Source of the DNA: a virus
Direction: 5' to 3' (one strand)
IMG/VR virus record: IMGVR_UViG_3300031774_000180
Location: 1 to 21,965 of that record
DNA: 21,965 nt
A program made the position numbers and the translations under genes. Below the pieces are notes generated by a model. It saw only the letters and a program-made list of their open reading frames with translations, was not told where the DNA came from and searched no databases. Positions 6,875 to 14,976 of the stretch are shown one piece after another; position 1 is the first letter of the stretch; each line of letters begins with the position of its first letter.

Positions 6875-8665
6875 ATGGCAACATCAGCTTCTCCCGCAAT
6901 TACCGTCAAAGAGATTGATCTCACTGGTGTCGTACCAAGTGTAACATCCTCGACTGGCGCTTTTGTAGGGAATTTCAGATGGGGGCCCGTTGAAGAACGC
7001 ACGCTAGTAGCCGATGAGAGTGGTCTGGTGTCTGTCTTCGGTGCTCCCGATAAAACAAACAATGTGGACTTTTTGTCCGCTGCTTCATTTTTGAAGTACT
7101 CTAACTCTCTATACGTGGTTCGTGAGGTAACGGACACAGCGGTAAACGCATCATCTTCTTACATACTAGAAGACGTTGCTGATTCTGCTGGTGAACAAAT
7201 CCTCATCAAGAACCGTGCTCACTTCGATACACTTGCTCTTGGCACCAATGTTGGTAACAAGACTGGTTCATTCGTTGGTAAGTACGCTGGTGCATTAGGT
7301 AACGCACTAGAAGTATCTTTCTGCCCTGCTATGGCATTGGACTCAGCATTTGAAAATTGGACATATGCTAGTGAGTTCGATCAGGCTCCAGGCACATCAC
7401 CTCACCTCGCTGGCATCAACAGCTCTTCATCAAACGATGAAATGCACGTTGCTGTTATCGATCGTACTGGTGCAATCTCTGGAACAAAAGGTACTATTCT
7501 CGAAACGTTCCCACACGTTTCTATTCTGAAAGATGCTAAAACATCTGACGGAACACCTTCTTATATTTCAACTGTTTTGAACAATGGTTCAAACTATGTT
7601 TGGAATGATTACTTTGGTGATGACTCTGCATTTGGTTCAGATCACTTGAATATGGGTGTCCATATTGGTGAGACTGCTGATGTAGATTCTGCACAAGATT
7701 ATTCAGTAGCTTTCCGAGACGATTGGACTGACAACGTTTCCAAGATTAAACTTGGTGGTGGTGTTGAATCTGGTTCTCTAGGAACTAGTGAATTTTCTAC
7801 TGGTTTTGATCTATTCGAAGATGTAGAAACTGTACAAGTAGACATGTTAATCGCTCCTGCTCATGCAAACAAGACTAACGGTAACACCGTTGTAAATGAT
7901 CTTGTAAGTATTGCGGTAGGTCGTAAAGATTGTGTTGTAACAACTTCTCCCGATAAGAGTATAGTAACAGGAACAACACCTGTAACTAGTACTACATCGT
8001 TTGCGAGTGGTTGTACTCGTTCTTCATACCTAGTTATCGATAATAACTGGTTGAAGGTTTATGACAAGTACAACGATGTTTATGTCAATATACCTGCTAA
8101 CTCTAGTACCGCTGGTCTATTCGCTGGTACAGATGCAGTCGCAGCTCCGTGGTTCTCTCCTGCTGGTCAGAGACGAGGTAACTACTTGGGTGTAACTGAC
8201 ATTATAAGCAATCCAAATAAAACACAGAGAGATACTCTGTATAAAGCAGGGGTTAACCCAATTGCCAACATTCCAGGCAGTGGTGTAATCCTGTTCGGTG
8301 ACAAGACGTTTGAATCTCGTCCAAGTGCATTCGATCGAATTAACGTTCGTAGATTGTTCCTTGTACTTGAAAGAGCGATTGCCCGTGCAGCTAAGAACGT
8401 AATGTTTGAATTCAACGATGAGTTTACTCGTGCTGAATTTACAAACATCGTAGAACCTTTACTTCGTGAAGTACAAGGTCGTAGGGGGATCACTGACTTC
8501 CGTGTCGTTTGTGACGAAACAAACAATACTCCAGCAGTCATTGATCGTAATGAATTTATCGCTTCAATCTTCATTAAACCCGCCCGTTCAATTAACTTCG
8601 TAACGTTGAACTTCGTTGCAGTTAGAACTGGTGTTGAGTTTGAAGAAGTAGTTGGCACGGTATAA
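6875..8665 (+). CDS. 18: gp18-like tail sheath protein
   Basis: The 596-residue protein (T4 gp18 has 659) starts 'SPAITVKEIDLTGVVPSVTSSTGAFVG', the usual beginning of T4-like contractile sheath subunits. It ends with the conserved domain that forms the inner, contraction-competent mesh: 'FDRINVRRLFLVLERAIARA', 'FEFNDEFTRAEFTNIVEPLL', 'GITDFRVVCDETNNTP' and 'FIKPARSINFVTLNF'. The middle part (about 120-400) is Ser/Thr/Asn-rich and corresponds to the variable surface-exposed protrusion domains. AAGGAT at 6861-6866 serves as ribosome binding site. It is followed 17 bases later by the tube gene behind AAGGAG, the T4 18-19 pair. Very secure. Confidence 0.96.
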   Translation: MATSASPAITVKEIDLTGVVPSVTSSTGAFVGNFRWGPVEERTLVADESGLVSVFGAPDKTNNVDFLSAASFLKYSNSLYVVREVTDTAVNASSSYILEDVADSAGEQILIKNRAHFDTLALGTNVGNKTGSFVGKYAGALGNALEVSFCPAMALDSAFENWTYASEFDQAPGTSPHLAGINSSSSNDEMHVAVIDRTGAISGTKGTILETFPHVSILKDAKTSDGTPSYISTVLNNGSNYVWNDYFGDDSAFGSDHLNMGVHIGETADVDSAQDYSVAFRDDWTDNVSKIKLGGGVESGSLGTSEFSTGFDLFEDVETVQVDMLIAPAHANKTNGNTVVNDLVSIAVGRKDCVVTTSPDKSIVTGTTPVTSTTSFASGCTRSSYLVIDNNWLKVYDKYNDVYVNIPANSSTAGLFAGTDAVAAPWFSPAGQRRGNYLGVTDIISNPNKTQRDTLYKAGVNPIANIPGSGVILFGDKTFESRPSAFDRINVRRLFLVLERAIARAAKNVMFEFNDEFTRAEFTNIVEPLLREVQGRRGITDFRVVCDETNNTPAVIDRNEFIASIFIKPARSINFVTLNFVAVRTGVEFEEVVGTV

Positions 8666-8682
8666 GGTAAGGAGAGATAAAA

Positions 8683-9210
8683 ATGGCAATATTAGGCGTA
8701 GATGATTTTAAATCAAAACTCCGTGGTGGCGGTGCTCGTCCCAATCTCTTCAAGGCAACATTGAACTTTCCTGCTTACGCTGGTGGTGATGTAGAACTAT
8801 CATCATTCTTGTGTAAGACGGCAGCTCTACCAGTATCAGAAATGGCACTGGTAACTGTACCGTTCCGTGGTCGTCAATTGAAGATTGCAGGCGATCGTAC
8901 CTTTGCAAACTGGACTGTAACCATTATCAATGATACTGATTTCAGTGTACGTGATGCTATGGAACGTTGGATGAACGGTATTAATGCACATAGTGCTAAT
9001 ACTGGTTTAAACAACCCTGTAGATTACGAAGCAGATCTTTCTGTTGATCAATTAGATCGTAACGGAGATGTATTGAAAACATACAACTTCCGTGGATGTT
9101 TCCCAACTAACATTGGTGAAATTGCGTTGTCTTACGAGACTAACGATGCGATCGAAGAGTTCACAGTAGAATTTGCTATCCAGTACTGGGAGTCAAATAC
9201 TACTAGTTAA
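8683..9210 (+). CDS. 19: gp19-like tail tube protein
   Basis: The 175-residue product fits T4 gp19 (163 residues), the subunit stacked as hexameric rings to form the rigid inner tail tube. It contains 'VDDFKSKLRGGGARPNLFKATLNFP', 'LCKTAALPVSEMALVTVPFRGRQLKIAGDRTF', 'WTVTIINDTDFSVRDAMERWMNGIN' and 'IEEFTVEFAIQYW', split here by family order; all are typical of the tube fold. A strong AAGGAGAG ribosome binding site precedes the ATG, consistent with a high-copy structural protein. It follows the sheath gene and is ended by a strong hairpin. Very secure. Confidence 0.96.
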   Translation: MAILGVDDFKSKLRGGGARPNLFKATLNFPAYAGGDVELSSFLCKTAALPVSEMALVTVPFRGRQLKIAGDRTFANWTVTIINDTDFSVRDAMERWMNGINAHSANTGLNNPVDYEADLSVDQLDRNGDVLKTYNFRGCFPTNIGEIALSYETNDAIEEFTVEFAIQYWESNTTS

Positions 9211-9226
9211 TTCTAGTATACATATG

Positions 9227-9260
9227 AGTGGTAAGGGCGATTATGCCCTTACCACTTTAT
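9227..9260 (+). terminator. Strong hairpin terminator between genes 19 and 20
   Basis: A perfect 12-bp stem (9227-9238 with 9245-9256) closes on a six-base loop at 9239-9244 and is followed by TTTATTAT. It lies between the sheath/tube pair and the portal gene. No promoter is visible between it and gene 20, so it probably reduces rather than abolishes readthrough. Confidence 0.75.
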
Positions 9261-9278
9261 TATAAAAGGTTCTATTAT

Positions 9279-10754
9279 ATGGCAGAAGACAACAACGGAT
9301 TGAAACTCTTTGGTTTTGAAATCAAAAGAGCATCAAATAAACCCAAAGAAAAACTTCCATCTATTGTTCCAACGGCTGATCCCGATGGAGCTGGATACGT
9401 TACTGCCTCTGGTTCACACTTTGGTTCATATATTGATATGGACGGTGCGGACGCTAAAGATAATACCCAACAAATTCAAAAGTATAGGGGTGTTGCACAA
9501 CATCCTGAAGTCGATGCAGCTATCGAAGATATCATCAATGAGTCTGTCTCTGGTTCCCAAATGGAAGCACCAGTCGAACTCGATCTCGATAACGTAAAAG
9601 CATCTGACAAAATCAAAAAGACCATCGTTGAAGAGTTTGACCAAGTATGTTCAATGTTGAACTTCAGTGAATTAGGTCACGATATTTTCCGTTCATGGTA
9701 TGTAGATGGTAGAATCTATCACCACTTAGTCGTGAACGAATCGAACATGAAGGCAGGTATCCAAGAGATCCGTCCTATCGATGCAGCTAAGATGCGTAAA
9801 GTTCGAGAAGTTAAGTATAAGAAAGATCCTGTAACAAGTGCGAAGATCGTAGATAAGGTAGATGAGTTTTATATCTACCAAGAAAAAGCAGGACAACAGT
9901 CTGGTGTTAAACTAAGTCCAGACTCAGTATCGTATGTTACGTCTGGTTTACTTGATCCGTCTAGGAAACGTGTAGTATCGTTCCTACATAAAGCGATCAA
10001 ACCTATCAACCAGTTACGTATGATGGAAGATTCACTAGTAATCTACCGTCTTGCACGTGCGCCTGAAAGACGTATATTCTATATCGATGTAGGTAACTTG
10101 CCTCCACAAAAGGCAGAGAAACACATGAAAGACATCATGTCTCGTTATAGAAACAAGTTGGTCTATGATGCGAACACTGGTCAATTAAAAGATGACCGCA
10201 AACATATGTCTATGTTGGAAGACTTCTGGTTACCTCGTAAAGAAGGTGGCCGAGGTACAGAGATCTCTACTCTGCCTGGCGGTGAGAATCTTGGACAGAA
10301 GAGATTGTATCGTTCATTGAACGTACCTCTATCACGTCTAGAACAAGAGGCACAGTTCTCTCTAGGTCGTGCAACAGAGATCAACAGAGACGAAGTTAAG
10401 TTCCAGAAGTTTATTGATCGTTTAAGAAAACGTTTCTCTAACTTGTTCTTGAACATCCTAAAGAAACAATTAGTATTGAAGGGTGTATGTACCGAACAAG
10501 ATTGGGAAACATGGAAAAACGATATAACCGTTGACTACATAAAAGACAACCACTTCTCAGAACTTAAAGAAGCAGAAGTACTCAGAGAACGTTTACAGAC
10601 TATGGATCAAGTATCTCAGTATGTCGGTGAATACTTCTCTAAAGAGTGGGTATGGAAAAATGTATTACAAATGCAAGAAGACGAAGTTGAGAATATTCTG
10701 AAACAGATCGCAATTGAATCTAATGCAGAGACAGGTAATGAAGATGAATTTTAA
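9279..10754 (+). CDS. 20: gp20-like portal protein
   Basis: The start is ATG at 9279 behind AAAGG at 9265-9269. An in-frame GTG at 9228 lies inside the terminator stem and is not used here. The 491-residue protein (T4 gp20: 524) carries portal hallmarks: 'GVAQHPEVDAAIEDIINESV', 'SFLHKAIKPINQLRMMEDSL', 'YRLARAPERRIFYIDVGNLP', 'RNKLVYDANTGQLKDDRKHM', 'MLEDFWLPRKEGGRGTEIST' and 'LPGGENLG'. In T4 it forms the dodecameric ring at the special vertex that nucleates prohead assembly and serves as docking site for gp17 and the gp13/14 neck. It is followed by the core genes as in T4. Very secure. Confidence 0.96.
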   Translation: MAEDNNGLKLFGFEIKRASNKPKEKLPSIVPTADPDGAGYVTASGSHFGSYIDMDGADAKDNTQQIQKYRGVAQHPEVDAAIEDIINESVSGSQMEAPVELDLDNVKASDKIKKTIVEEFDQVCSMLNFSELGHDIFRSWYVDGRIYHHLVVNESNMKAGIQEIRPIDAAKMRKVREVKYKKDPVTSAKIVDKVDEFYIYQEKAGQQSGVKLSPDSVSYVTSGLLDPSRKRVVSFLHKAIKPINQLRMMEDSLVIYRLARAPERRIFYIDVGNLPPQKAEKHMKDIMSRYRNKLVYDANTGQLKDDRKHMSMLEDFWLPRKEGGRGTEISTLPGGENLGQKRLYRSLNVPLSRLEQEAQFSLGRATEINRDEVKFQKFIDRLRKRFSNLFLNILKKQLVLKGVCTEQDWETWKNDITVDYIKDNHFSELKEAEVLRERLQTMDQVSQYVGEYFSKEWVWKNVLQMQEDEVENILKQIAIESNAETGNEDEF

Positions 10755-10769
10755 TATAGGAGTAAAATA

Positions 10770-11144
10770 ATGAGTGAAGTAGAAAATGCAGTGGATGTTG
10801 AAACACCACCAGAACCAACTCAAATGGAACTGAATCTAAGCAATTTTGTTGATGCGATTCAGGCATCGAACTTTAATAATGCATCTGATCTATTCAATGA
10901 TATGTTGAGTAGTAAAGTTGATGATGCAATTGAAGCGGAGAAAGTATCCGTTGCAAACAACATGTTCAACGGTGGGGAACCATCTGAAGAAGAAGTTGAA
11001 GAGTTCTCATTCGATGAAGCTGAGACAGAAGAAGTCGAAGATGGCGAAGAAGACGGTTTTGAGAACGCAGAAGCGGTAGAAGACCACGATGACGTGGAAT
11101 ATCAGACCGAAGAAGAACCAGAAGTCGAAGAAGACTTAGATTAA
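10770..11144 (+). CDS. 67: gp67-like prohead core protein
   Basis: The 124-residue protein has an N-terminal helical part, 'LSNFVDAIQASNFNNASDLF' then 'NDMLSSKVDDAIEAEKVSVA', and an extremely acidic C-terminal half rich in Glu and Asp. T4 gp67 (80 residues) shows the same plan: a short 'LIEAIKSNDLVAARKLF..' helix region followed by 'IKEEKIAIARNF' and an acidic tail. It occupies the same position directly after the portal gene. In T4, gp67 is an essential part of the prohead core and is cut into internal peptides by the gp21 protease. The extra N-terminal 24 residues and longer acidic tail are differences. Good confidence from composition, local similarity and synteny. Confidence 0.82.
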   Translation: MSEVENAVDVETPPEPTQMELNLSNFVDAIQASNFNNASDLFNDMLSSKVDDAIEAEKVSVANNMFNGGEPSEEEVEEFSFDEAETEEVEDGEEDGFENAEAVEDHDDVEYQTEEEPEVEEDLD

Positions 11145-11167
11145 TTCATTATAAAAAACTTCATTTG

Positions 11168-11175
11168 TATAAATA
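11168..11175 (+). promoter_or_regulatory. T4-type late promoter before the 68-position gene
   Basis: An exact TATAAATA at 11168-11175 lies in the 58-base gap after gene 67, about 28 bases before the GTG start of the next gene. It would supply transcripts for the 68-position gene and for 21-22-23. No -35 box is present. Confidence 0.8.
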
Positions 11176-11202
11176 AATGTACGTAAAAGGAAAATACTTG
11201 TA

Positions 11203-11433
11203 GTGAAAACATTTAAACAGATCCGAGAAAAAAAGTCGTCCAAGTATAAGGGGAAACCTGTGTACTCGGCAAAGACTACTGGATCTATAAAGGTTCCTGT
11301 GGTAATAGTAAAGGAACCTAAAGGTTACTGTGTTTACATAGACGGTGACAAATTAGATGTATTCAAAACAGAATCAGAGGCAATGAAGACTCTGAAGACA
11401 ACAGTTAAATCACTAGGTGGTAAACTCAAATGA
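11203..11433 (+). CDS. Small basic prohead core / internal protein at gene 68 position
   Basis: The start is GTG at 11203 with AAAAGG at 11185-11190 upstream; the stop overlaps the gene 21 start in an ATGA junction. The 76-residue, Lys-rich protein begins 'MKTFKQIREKK'. This resembles the capsid-targeting leader of T4 internal proteins ('MKTYQEFIAE'), and I-R-E fits the gp21 cleavage rule (I or L, any residue, E). Cleavage after Glu9 would leave a basic peptide of about 67 residues inside the head. Position between 67 and 21 corresponds to T4 gene 68, a prohead core gene, but gp68 is longer (141 residues) and clear sequence similarity cannot be claimed. Function is inferred from leader and position. 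Confidence 0.65.
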   Translation: MKTFKQIREKKSSKYKGKPVYSAKTTGSIKVPVVIVKEPKGYCVYIDGDKLDVFKTESEAMKTLKTTVKSLGGKLK

Positions 11434-12089
11434 AGTTAATAAGTGAATTTAGAGAAAACGATCTTCAGTGTATCGTTGAGAAGAAAGAAGATGGCGAGAA
11501 GAATTACGTCATTGAAGGAATCTTCATACAAACAGAATCAAAGAACAGAAATGGACGTGTATACCCAAAACCTATTATGGAAAAGGCAGTGGGTACATAT
11601 GTCGATCAACAAGTTTCTAAGAAACGTGCGGTAGGGGAATTAAATCACCCCGAAGGGCCGACCGTTAACTTAGACAAGGTTTCGCACCTTATCACGGATC
11701 TCAGATTTGAGGGAAATGATGTGGTCGGAAAGGCACAAATATTGGATACTCCAATGGGTAAGATTGTTAAAGGTCTCCTTGATGGTGGTGTACAATTGGG
11801 TGTGTCAACTCGTGGTATGGGAAGTCTGGAACAAAGAAATGGCGCTATGTACGTCAAAGACGACTTTATTCTTAGTACGGTAGATATCGTACAAGATCCA
11901 TCTGCACCAGATGCTTTCGTCAATGGAATTATGGAAGGTGTAGATTGGGTTTGGAATAACGGCATTTTGGAACCTCAGATTATTGAAGATATAGAGACTG
12001 AAATTAAAACCGCACCGAAAGCGTTTCGTCCAGAAGTGCAAATTCGTGAGTTTAAAAATTTCCTCTCGTTAATCAAATCTAGTATATAA
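11430..12089 (+). CDS. 21: gp21-like prohead maturation protease
   Basis: The 219-residue protein is the size of T4 gp21 (212). It is a herpesvirus-protease-like serine endopeptidase that digests the prohead core and trims the capsid proteins after cutting itself. Visible features are 'ESKNRNGRVYPK' at 36-47, the catalytic His73 in 'GELNHPEGP', the nucleophile Ser126 in 'LGVSTRGMGS', and 'DIVQDPSAPDAF' at 152-163. The start forms an ATGA overlap with the preceding gene. The C-terminal 'IREFKNF' contains an I-x-E match, possibly a self-processing site. The gene lies between the core genes and scaffold gene 22. Very secure. Confidence 0.95.
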   Translation: MKLISEFRENDLQCIVEKKEDGEKNYVIEGIFIQTESKNRNGRVYPKPIMEKAVGTYVDQQVSKKRAVGELNHPEGPTVNLDKVSHLITDLRFEGNDVVGKAQILDTPMGKIVKGLLDGGVQLGVSTRGMGSLEQRNGAMYVKDDFILSTVDIVQDPSAPDAFVNGIMEGVDWVWNNGILEPQIIEDIETEIKTAPKAFRPEVQIREFKNFLSLIKSSI

Positions 12090-12098
12090 GGAGTCACT

Positions 12099-13154
12099 AT
12101 GACTGAAGAAAATAAAGTCGGAGTTGAACTTCACGATGAAATTGATAACGAAATCGTGGAGGAAACTCTCGAAGAAGCACAAGCACCTACTCCAAAGGGC
12201 AAACCAGATCCAGAGGCAACTACTGAACCTGAATCTATTGCATCCGTGGACAAAGCTGCTGACGCTACTAGTAAAACTGCCCCACCTACACCAAAAACTA
12301 AAGCTGGTGTAATTAGTGCGATGGTTGACAAAATGCAGAAGATGGCGAAAGCAGATCTTCAAAGCATGTATCAATCAGTGCATAAAGAGTCAGTTGAATT
12401 AGAAGCGGACGAAGTGGTTGCAGAAACTACCGATACAACTTCCGAGTTGGATGCGTTGGTAGAATCTGAAGCAACTTTGTCAGAAGAGTTCAAAGAGAAA
12501 ACTGCTGTTATCTTTGAGGCTGCTGTTAAGTCTAAACTATCAGAAGAAGTTGATCGTTTAGAGTCACAGTACAAAGAAGAACTTGCTGAAGAAGTATCAT
12601 CTATTAAAGGTGATCTTGTTGAGAAAGTAGATTCTTACCTCAACTATGTGGTTGAATCTTGGATGGAAGATAACAAGGTTGCGGTACAGAACGGTCTCCG
12701 TACTGAAATCGCAGAAACTTTCATGGACAAAATGAAGGATCTCTTTACTGAGTCTTACATTGAAGTTCCTGAATCTAAAGTTGACCTAGTTGACGAACTG
12801 GCAGAACAGGTAACTGAGTTGGAAGAAAAACTTAACTCAACAACTGGTAACGCTATTAAGTTGGCAGAAGAACTTGAAGTAATGAAGCGTGATTCTATCA
12901 TCGCTGAAGCTGCTAAAGGTTTAGCTGACACCCAAGTAGAGAAATTACACGGACTTATCGAAGGTATCGATTTTGATGACGAGGAATCGTTTTCTAAGAA
13001 AGTTGGTATCGTAGTAGAGTCACATTTCTCAGCACAAAAAGAAACAAGCGTAGTAAGCGAAGACGTTGAAGTTGAAGATGATGCAGATACAACTGTAGAA
13101 CTATCTTCTTCAATGGATGCGTATGTTAACGCTATTAAGAAAACTATTAAGTAA
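12099..13154 (+). CDS. 22: gp22-like prohead scaffold protein
   Basis: The 351-residue protein (T4 gp22: 269) is almost entirely charged and helical, with a Pro/Thr-rich stretch at about 28-70 and long Glu/Lys heptad regions predicted to form coiled coils. Segments such as 'EEVDRLESQYKEELAEEV', 'SYLNYVVESWMEDNKVAV', 'GLRTEIAETFMDKMKDLF' and 'VDELAEQVTELEEKLN' are characteristic of T4-like gp22. In T4 it is the major component of the assembly core around which gp23 polymerises and is degraded by gp21; many L/I-x-E sites are present here. Strong AAGGAG precedes the ATG. Position between 21 and 23 confirms the call. Confidence 0.94.
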   Translation: MTEENKVGVELHDEIDNEIVEETLEEAQAPTPKGKPDPEATTEPESIASVDKAADATSKTAPPTPKTKAGVISAMVDKMQKMAKADLQSMYQSVHKESVELEADEVVAETTDTTSELDALVESEATLSEEFKEKTAVIFEAAVKSKLSEEVDRLESQYKEELAEEVSSIKGDLVEKVDSYLNYVVESWMEDNKVAVQNGLRTEIAETFMDKMKDLFTESYIEVPESKVDLVDELAEQVTELEEKLNSTTGNAIKLAEELEVMKRDSIIAEAAKGLADTQVEKLHGLIEGIDFDDEESFSKKVGIVVESHFSAQKETSVVSEDVEVEDDADTTVELSSSMDAYVNAIKKTIK

Positions 13155-13165
13155 GGAATAATAAA

Positions 13166-14485
13166 ATGCAACAATCTTACGATCAATTAATCGAAAAGTG
13201 GTCACCAGTACTTAACGAAAGTTCTGCTGGTGAAATTAAAGATCACCACCGTAAAGCGGTAACTGCTGCTATTCTTGAGAACCAAGAAAAAGCAATGGCA
13301 GAAGCCCGTCAAGCTGAATCTGGATTTATGACAGAAGCAGCTCCTGCTGGTGCTAACACAGGTTCAATCGGTACATGGGATCCAGTTTTGATCTCACTAG
13401 TTCGCCGTGCGATGCCTAATCTAATCGCATACGATGTATGTGGTGTACAACCTATGAACGGCCCAACTGGTCTCATCTTTGCGATGAAATCACGTTACGG
13501 TGCTGGTTCAACTTCATCACGTGAAGCTCTGTTCAACGAAGCAGAAACTAACTTCTCTGGTGTAGGTACTCATGACTCAGATAACGTATCTGGTTTCAAC
13601 GGAATCGCCCCTGCTGGTGACTCTGCTGATGCACTACGTGCTGGTGGAGCAGGAACAGGTGATACTACTGCCAATATGGAAGCATATGGTTCAAGTGGTG
13701 GAGCTGCGTTCGAAGAAATGGGATTCACCATTGAGAAGCAAACTGTAACTGCAAAGTCACGTGCTCTTAAAGCTGAATACTCACTAGAACTTGCTCAAGA
13801 CCTTAAAGCAATCCACGGTCTTGACGCTGAAACTGAACTTGCGAATATTCTTTCAACTGAGATCCTTGCGGAAATCAACCGTGAAGTTATTCGTACAATC
13901 AATACTCAAGCGAAAACTGGTTGTCTACAAGCTAACGTTACTAAGAATGGTATCTTTAACTTGTCTTCAGACGCTGACGGACGTTGGAGTGCTGAGAAGT
14001 TCAAAGGTCTAGTAGTACAGATCGACCGTGAATGTAATGTCATTGCTAAAGAAACAAGACGTGGAAAAGGTAACGTAGTTATCTGTTCTTCTGACGTTGC
14101 TACTGCATTGTCTGCTTCAGGTATGCTTGACTACTCACCTGCTATGTCAACTCAATTGCAAGTTGATGACACTGGTAATACTTTTGCTGGTACTTTAGGT
14201 GGACGTATTAAAGTATACATCGATCCATATGCACAAACTGACTACATCACAGTAGGTTATAAGGGTACTAACACTTATGACTCTGGTGTATTCTACTGCC
14301 CATATGTACCGTTACAAATGGTTAAAGCAGTTGGTGAAGATACTTTCCAACCAAAAATCGGTTTCAAAACTCGATATGGTATGGCAAGTAACCCATACGT
14401 GGGTTCAACACCTACTGACGGTTTGGCTGCTGCTAAATCTAACCAGTACTACCGTATCTTCCGTGTGGACAACATCCTCACATAA
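13166..14485 (+). CDS. 23: gp23-like major capsid protein
   Basis: The 439-residue protein is the hexon-forming capsid subunit (T4 gp23: 521). Its diagnostic block follows the predicted processing site: 'WDPVLISLVRRAMPNLIAYD' then 'VCGVQPMNGPTGLIFAMKSRYG'. The propeptide (about residues 1-57) ends in 'GFMTE', directly before 'AAPAG', matching the T4 gp23 cleavage context, which predicts a mature chain of about 382 residues. Further conserved parts are 'FEEMGFTIEKQTVTAKSRAL', 'AEYSLELAQDLKAIHGLDAE' and 'PYVPLQMVKAVGEDTFQPKI'. It lacks some of the T4 insertion-domain length, as in marine T4-like phages. A UUCG terminator follows. Very secure. Confidence 0.97.
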   Translation: MQQSYDQLIEKWSPVLNESSAGEIKDHHRKAVTAAILENQEKAMAEARQAESGFMTEAAPAGANTGSIGTWDPVLISLVRRAMPNLIAYDVCGVQPMNGPTGLIFAMKSRYGAGSTSSREALFNEAETNFSGVGTHDSDNVSGFNGIAPAGDSADALRAGGAGTGDTTANMEAYGSSGGAAFEEMGFTIEKQTVTAKSRALKAEYSLELAQDLKAIHGLDAETELANILSTEILAEINREVIRTINTQAKTGCLQANVTKNGIFNLSSDADGRWSAEKFKGLVVQIDRECNVIAKETRRGKGNVVICSSDVATALSASGMLDYSPAMSTQLQVDDTGNTFAGTLGGRIKVYIDPYAQTDYITVGYKGTNTYDSGVFYCPYVPLQMVKAVGEDTFQPKIGFKTRYGMASNPYVGSTPTDGLAAAKSNQYYRIFRVDNILT

Positions 14486-14525
14486 GGTATATAAAAATAA
14501 GAGTAGGGTTAACCTACCACATTTT

Positions 14526-14552
14526 AAGGGACTCTTCGGAGTCCCTTTTTTT
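14526..14552 (+). terminator. UUCG intrinsic terminator after the capsid gene
   Basis: A 9-bp perfect stem (14526-14534 with 14539-14547) closes on TTCG at 14535-14538 and runs into seven T residues (14546-14552). It ends the 20-23 transcription block. Confidence 0.92.
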
Positions 14553-14557
14553 ATGTG

Positions 14558-14565
14558 TATAAATA
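14558..14565 (+). promoter_or_regulatory. T4-type late promoter for the lipoprotein gene
   Basis: An exact TATAAATA at 14558-14565 starts only six bases after the capsid terminator. It predicts a leader of roughly 90 bases before the lipoprotein ATG at 14665, so the gene is an independent late unit. Confidence 0.8.
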
Positions 14566-14664
14566 AGTTTGTTCACGAACTGAACAACGTAGTAAAGTCG
14601 GTATTACTGCACGGTATTATCGGGGTCTCTGGTTATCCAGTAATCTAGAAAACAGGAGAGTACT

Positions 14665-14871
14665 ATGCGTATCATTGCAATTGCATTCGCATTAGTTTTG
14701 TCTGCTTGTTCCACCGTTGATGCAACCATTGACGGTACTGGTGGTGTTATTAAAGGTGTCGGTTCAGATGTCTTTGGTGTTACCGCAGGCGTATTGGATG
14801 TAACATCTAATCTTATTAAAGATGTTGCAGACAAGACTGGAACTGCCGCAACTAAGCCAGAAGAAGAGTAA
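14665..14871 (+). CDS. Small phage lipoprotein (68 aa)
   Basis: The 68-residue product starts with a short signal peptide ('MRIIAIAFALVLSAC') whose lipobox L-S-A-C puts the lipidated cysteine at residue 15. Ser at +2 gives no inner-membrane retention signal, so an outer-membrane anchor is likely. The mature 54 residues alternate Gly/Val/Asp in a loosely repeated 'GTGGVIKGVGSDVFGVTAGV' pattern and end in an acidic 'KPEEE'. This recalls entericidin-like and other small bacterial lipoproteins, but no specific family is claimed. AGGAG lies six bases before the ATG. The gene stands alone between a late promoter and a terminator, so it is made late, like T5 or lambdoid envelope lipoproteins. Possible roles are superinfection exclusion or lysis support; both are inferences. 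Confidence 0.8.
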   Translation: MRIIAIAFALVLSACSTVDATIDGTGGVIKGVGSDVFGVTAGVLDVTSNLIKDVADKTGTAATKPEEE

Positions 14872-14875
14872 AAGG

Positions 14876-14902
14876 AAAGGGGACTTCATGTCCCCTTTTT
14901 TA
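14876..14902 (+). terminator. Intrinsic terminator after the lipoprotein gene
   Basis: A 9-bp perfect stem (14876-14884 with 14890-14898) has a five-base TTCAT loop and a T-tract at 14896-14901. It starts five bases after the stop codon. Confidence 0.92.
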
Positions 14903-14953
14903 TGGACATTATCTGGTCATTTGTTTAGAAGATTGTCCGTTTAAATGGGACAT

Positions 14954-14976
14954 AAAAAAACCCCACCGAAGTGGGG
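14954..14976 (-). terminator. Minus-strand terminator after the tRNA
   Basis: Read on the minus strand, CCCCAC pairs with GTGGGG (14976-14971 with 14966-14961) around a TTCG loop and is followed by seven T residues (14960-14954). It closes the minus-strand cassette 17 bases after the tRNA 3' end. Confidence 0.92.

Noticed and set aside
9228-9278. GTG at 9228 as the start of the portal protein
   Set aside because: The codon lies in the 12-bp terminator stem and adds 17 residues not typical of gp20; ATG at 9279 has a well-spaced AAAGG.
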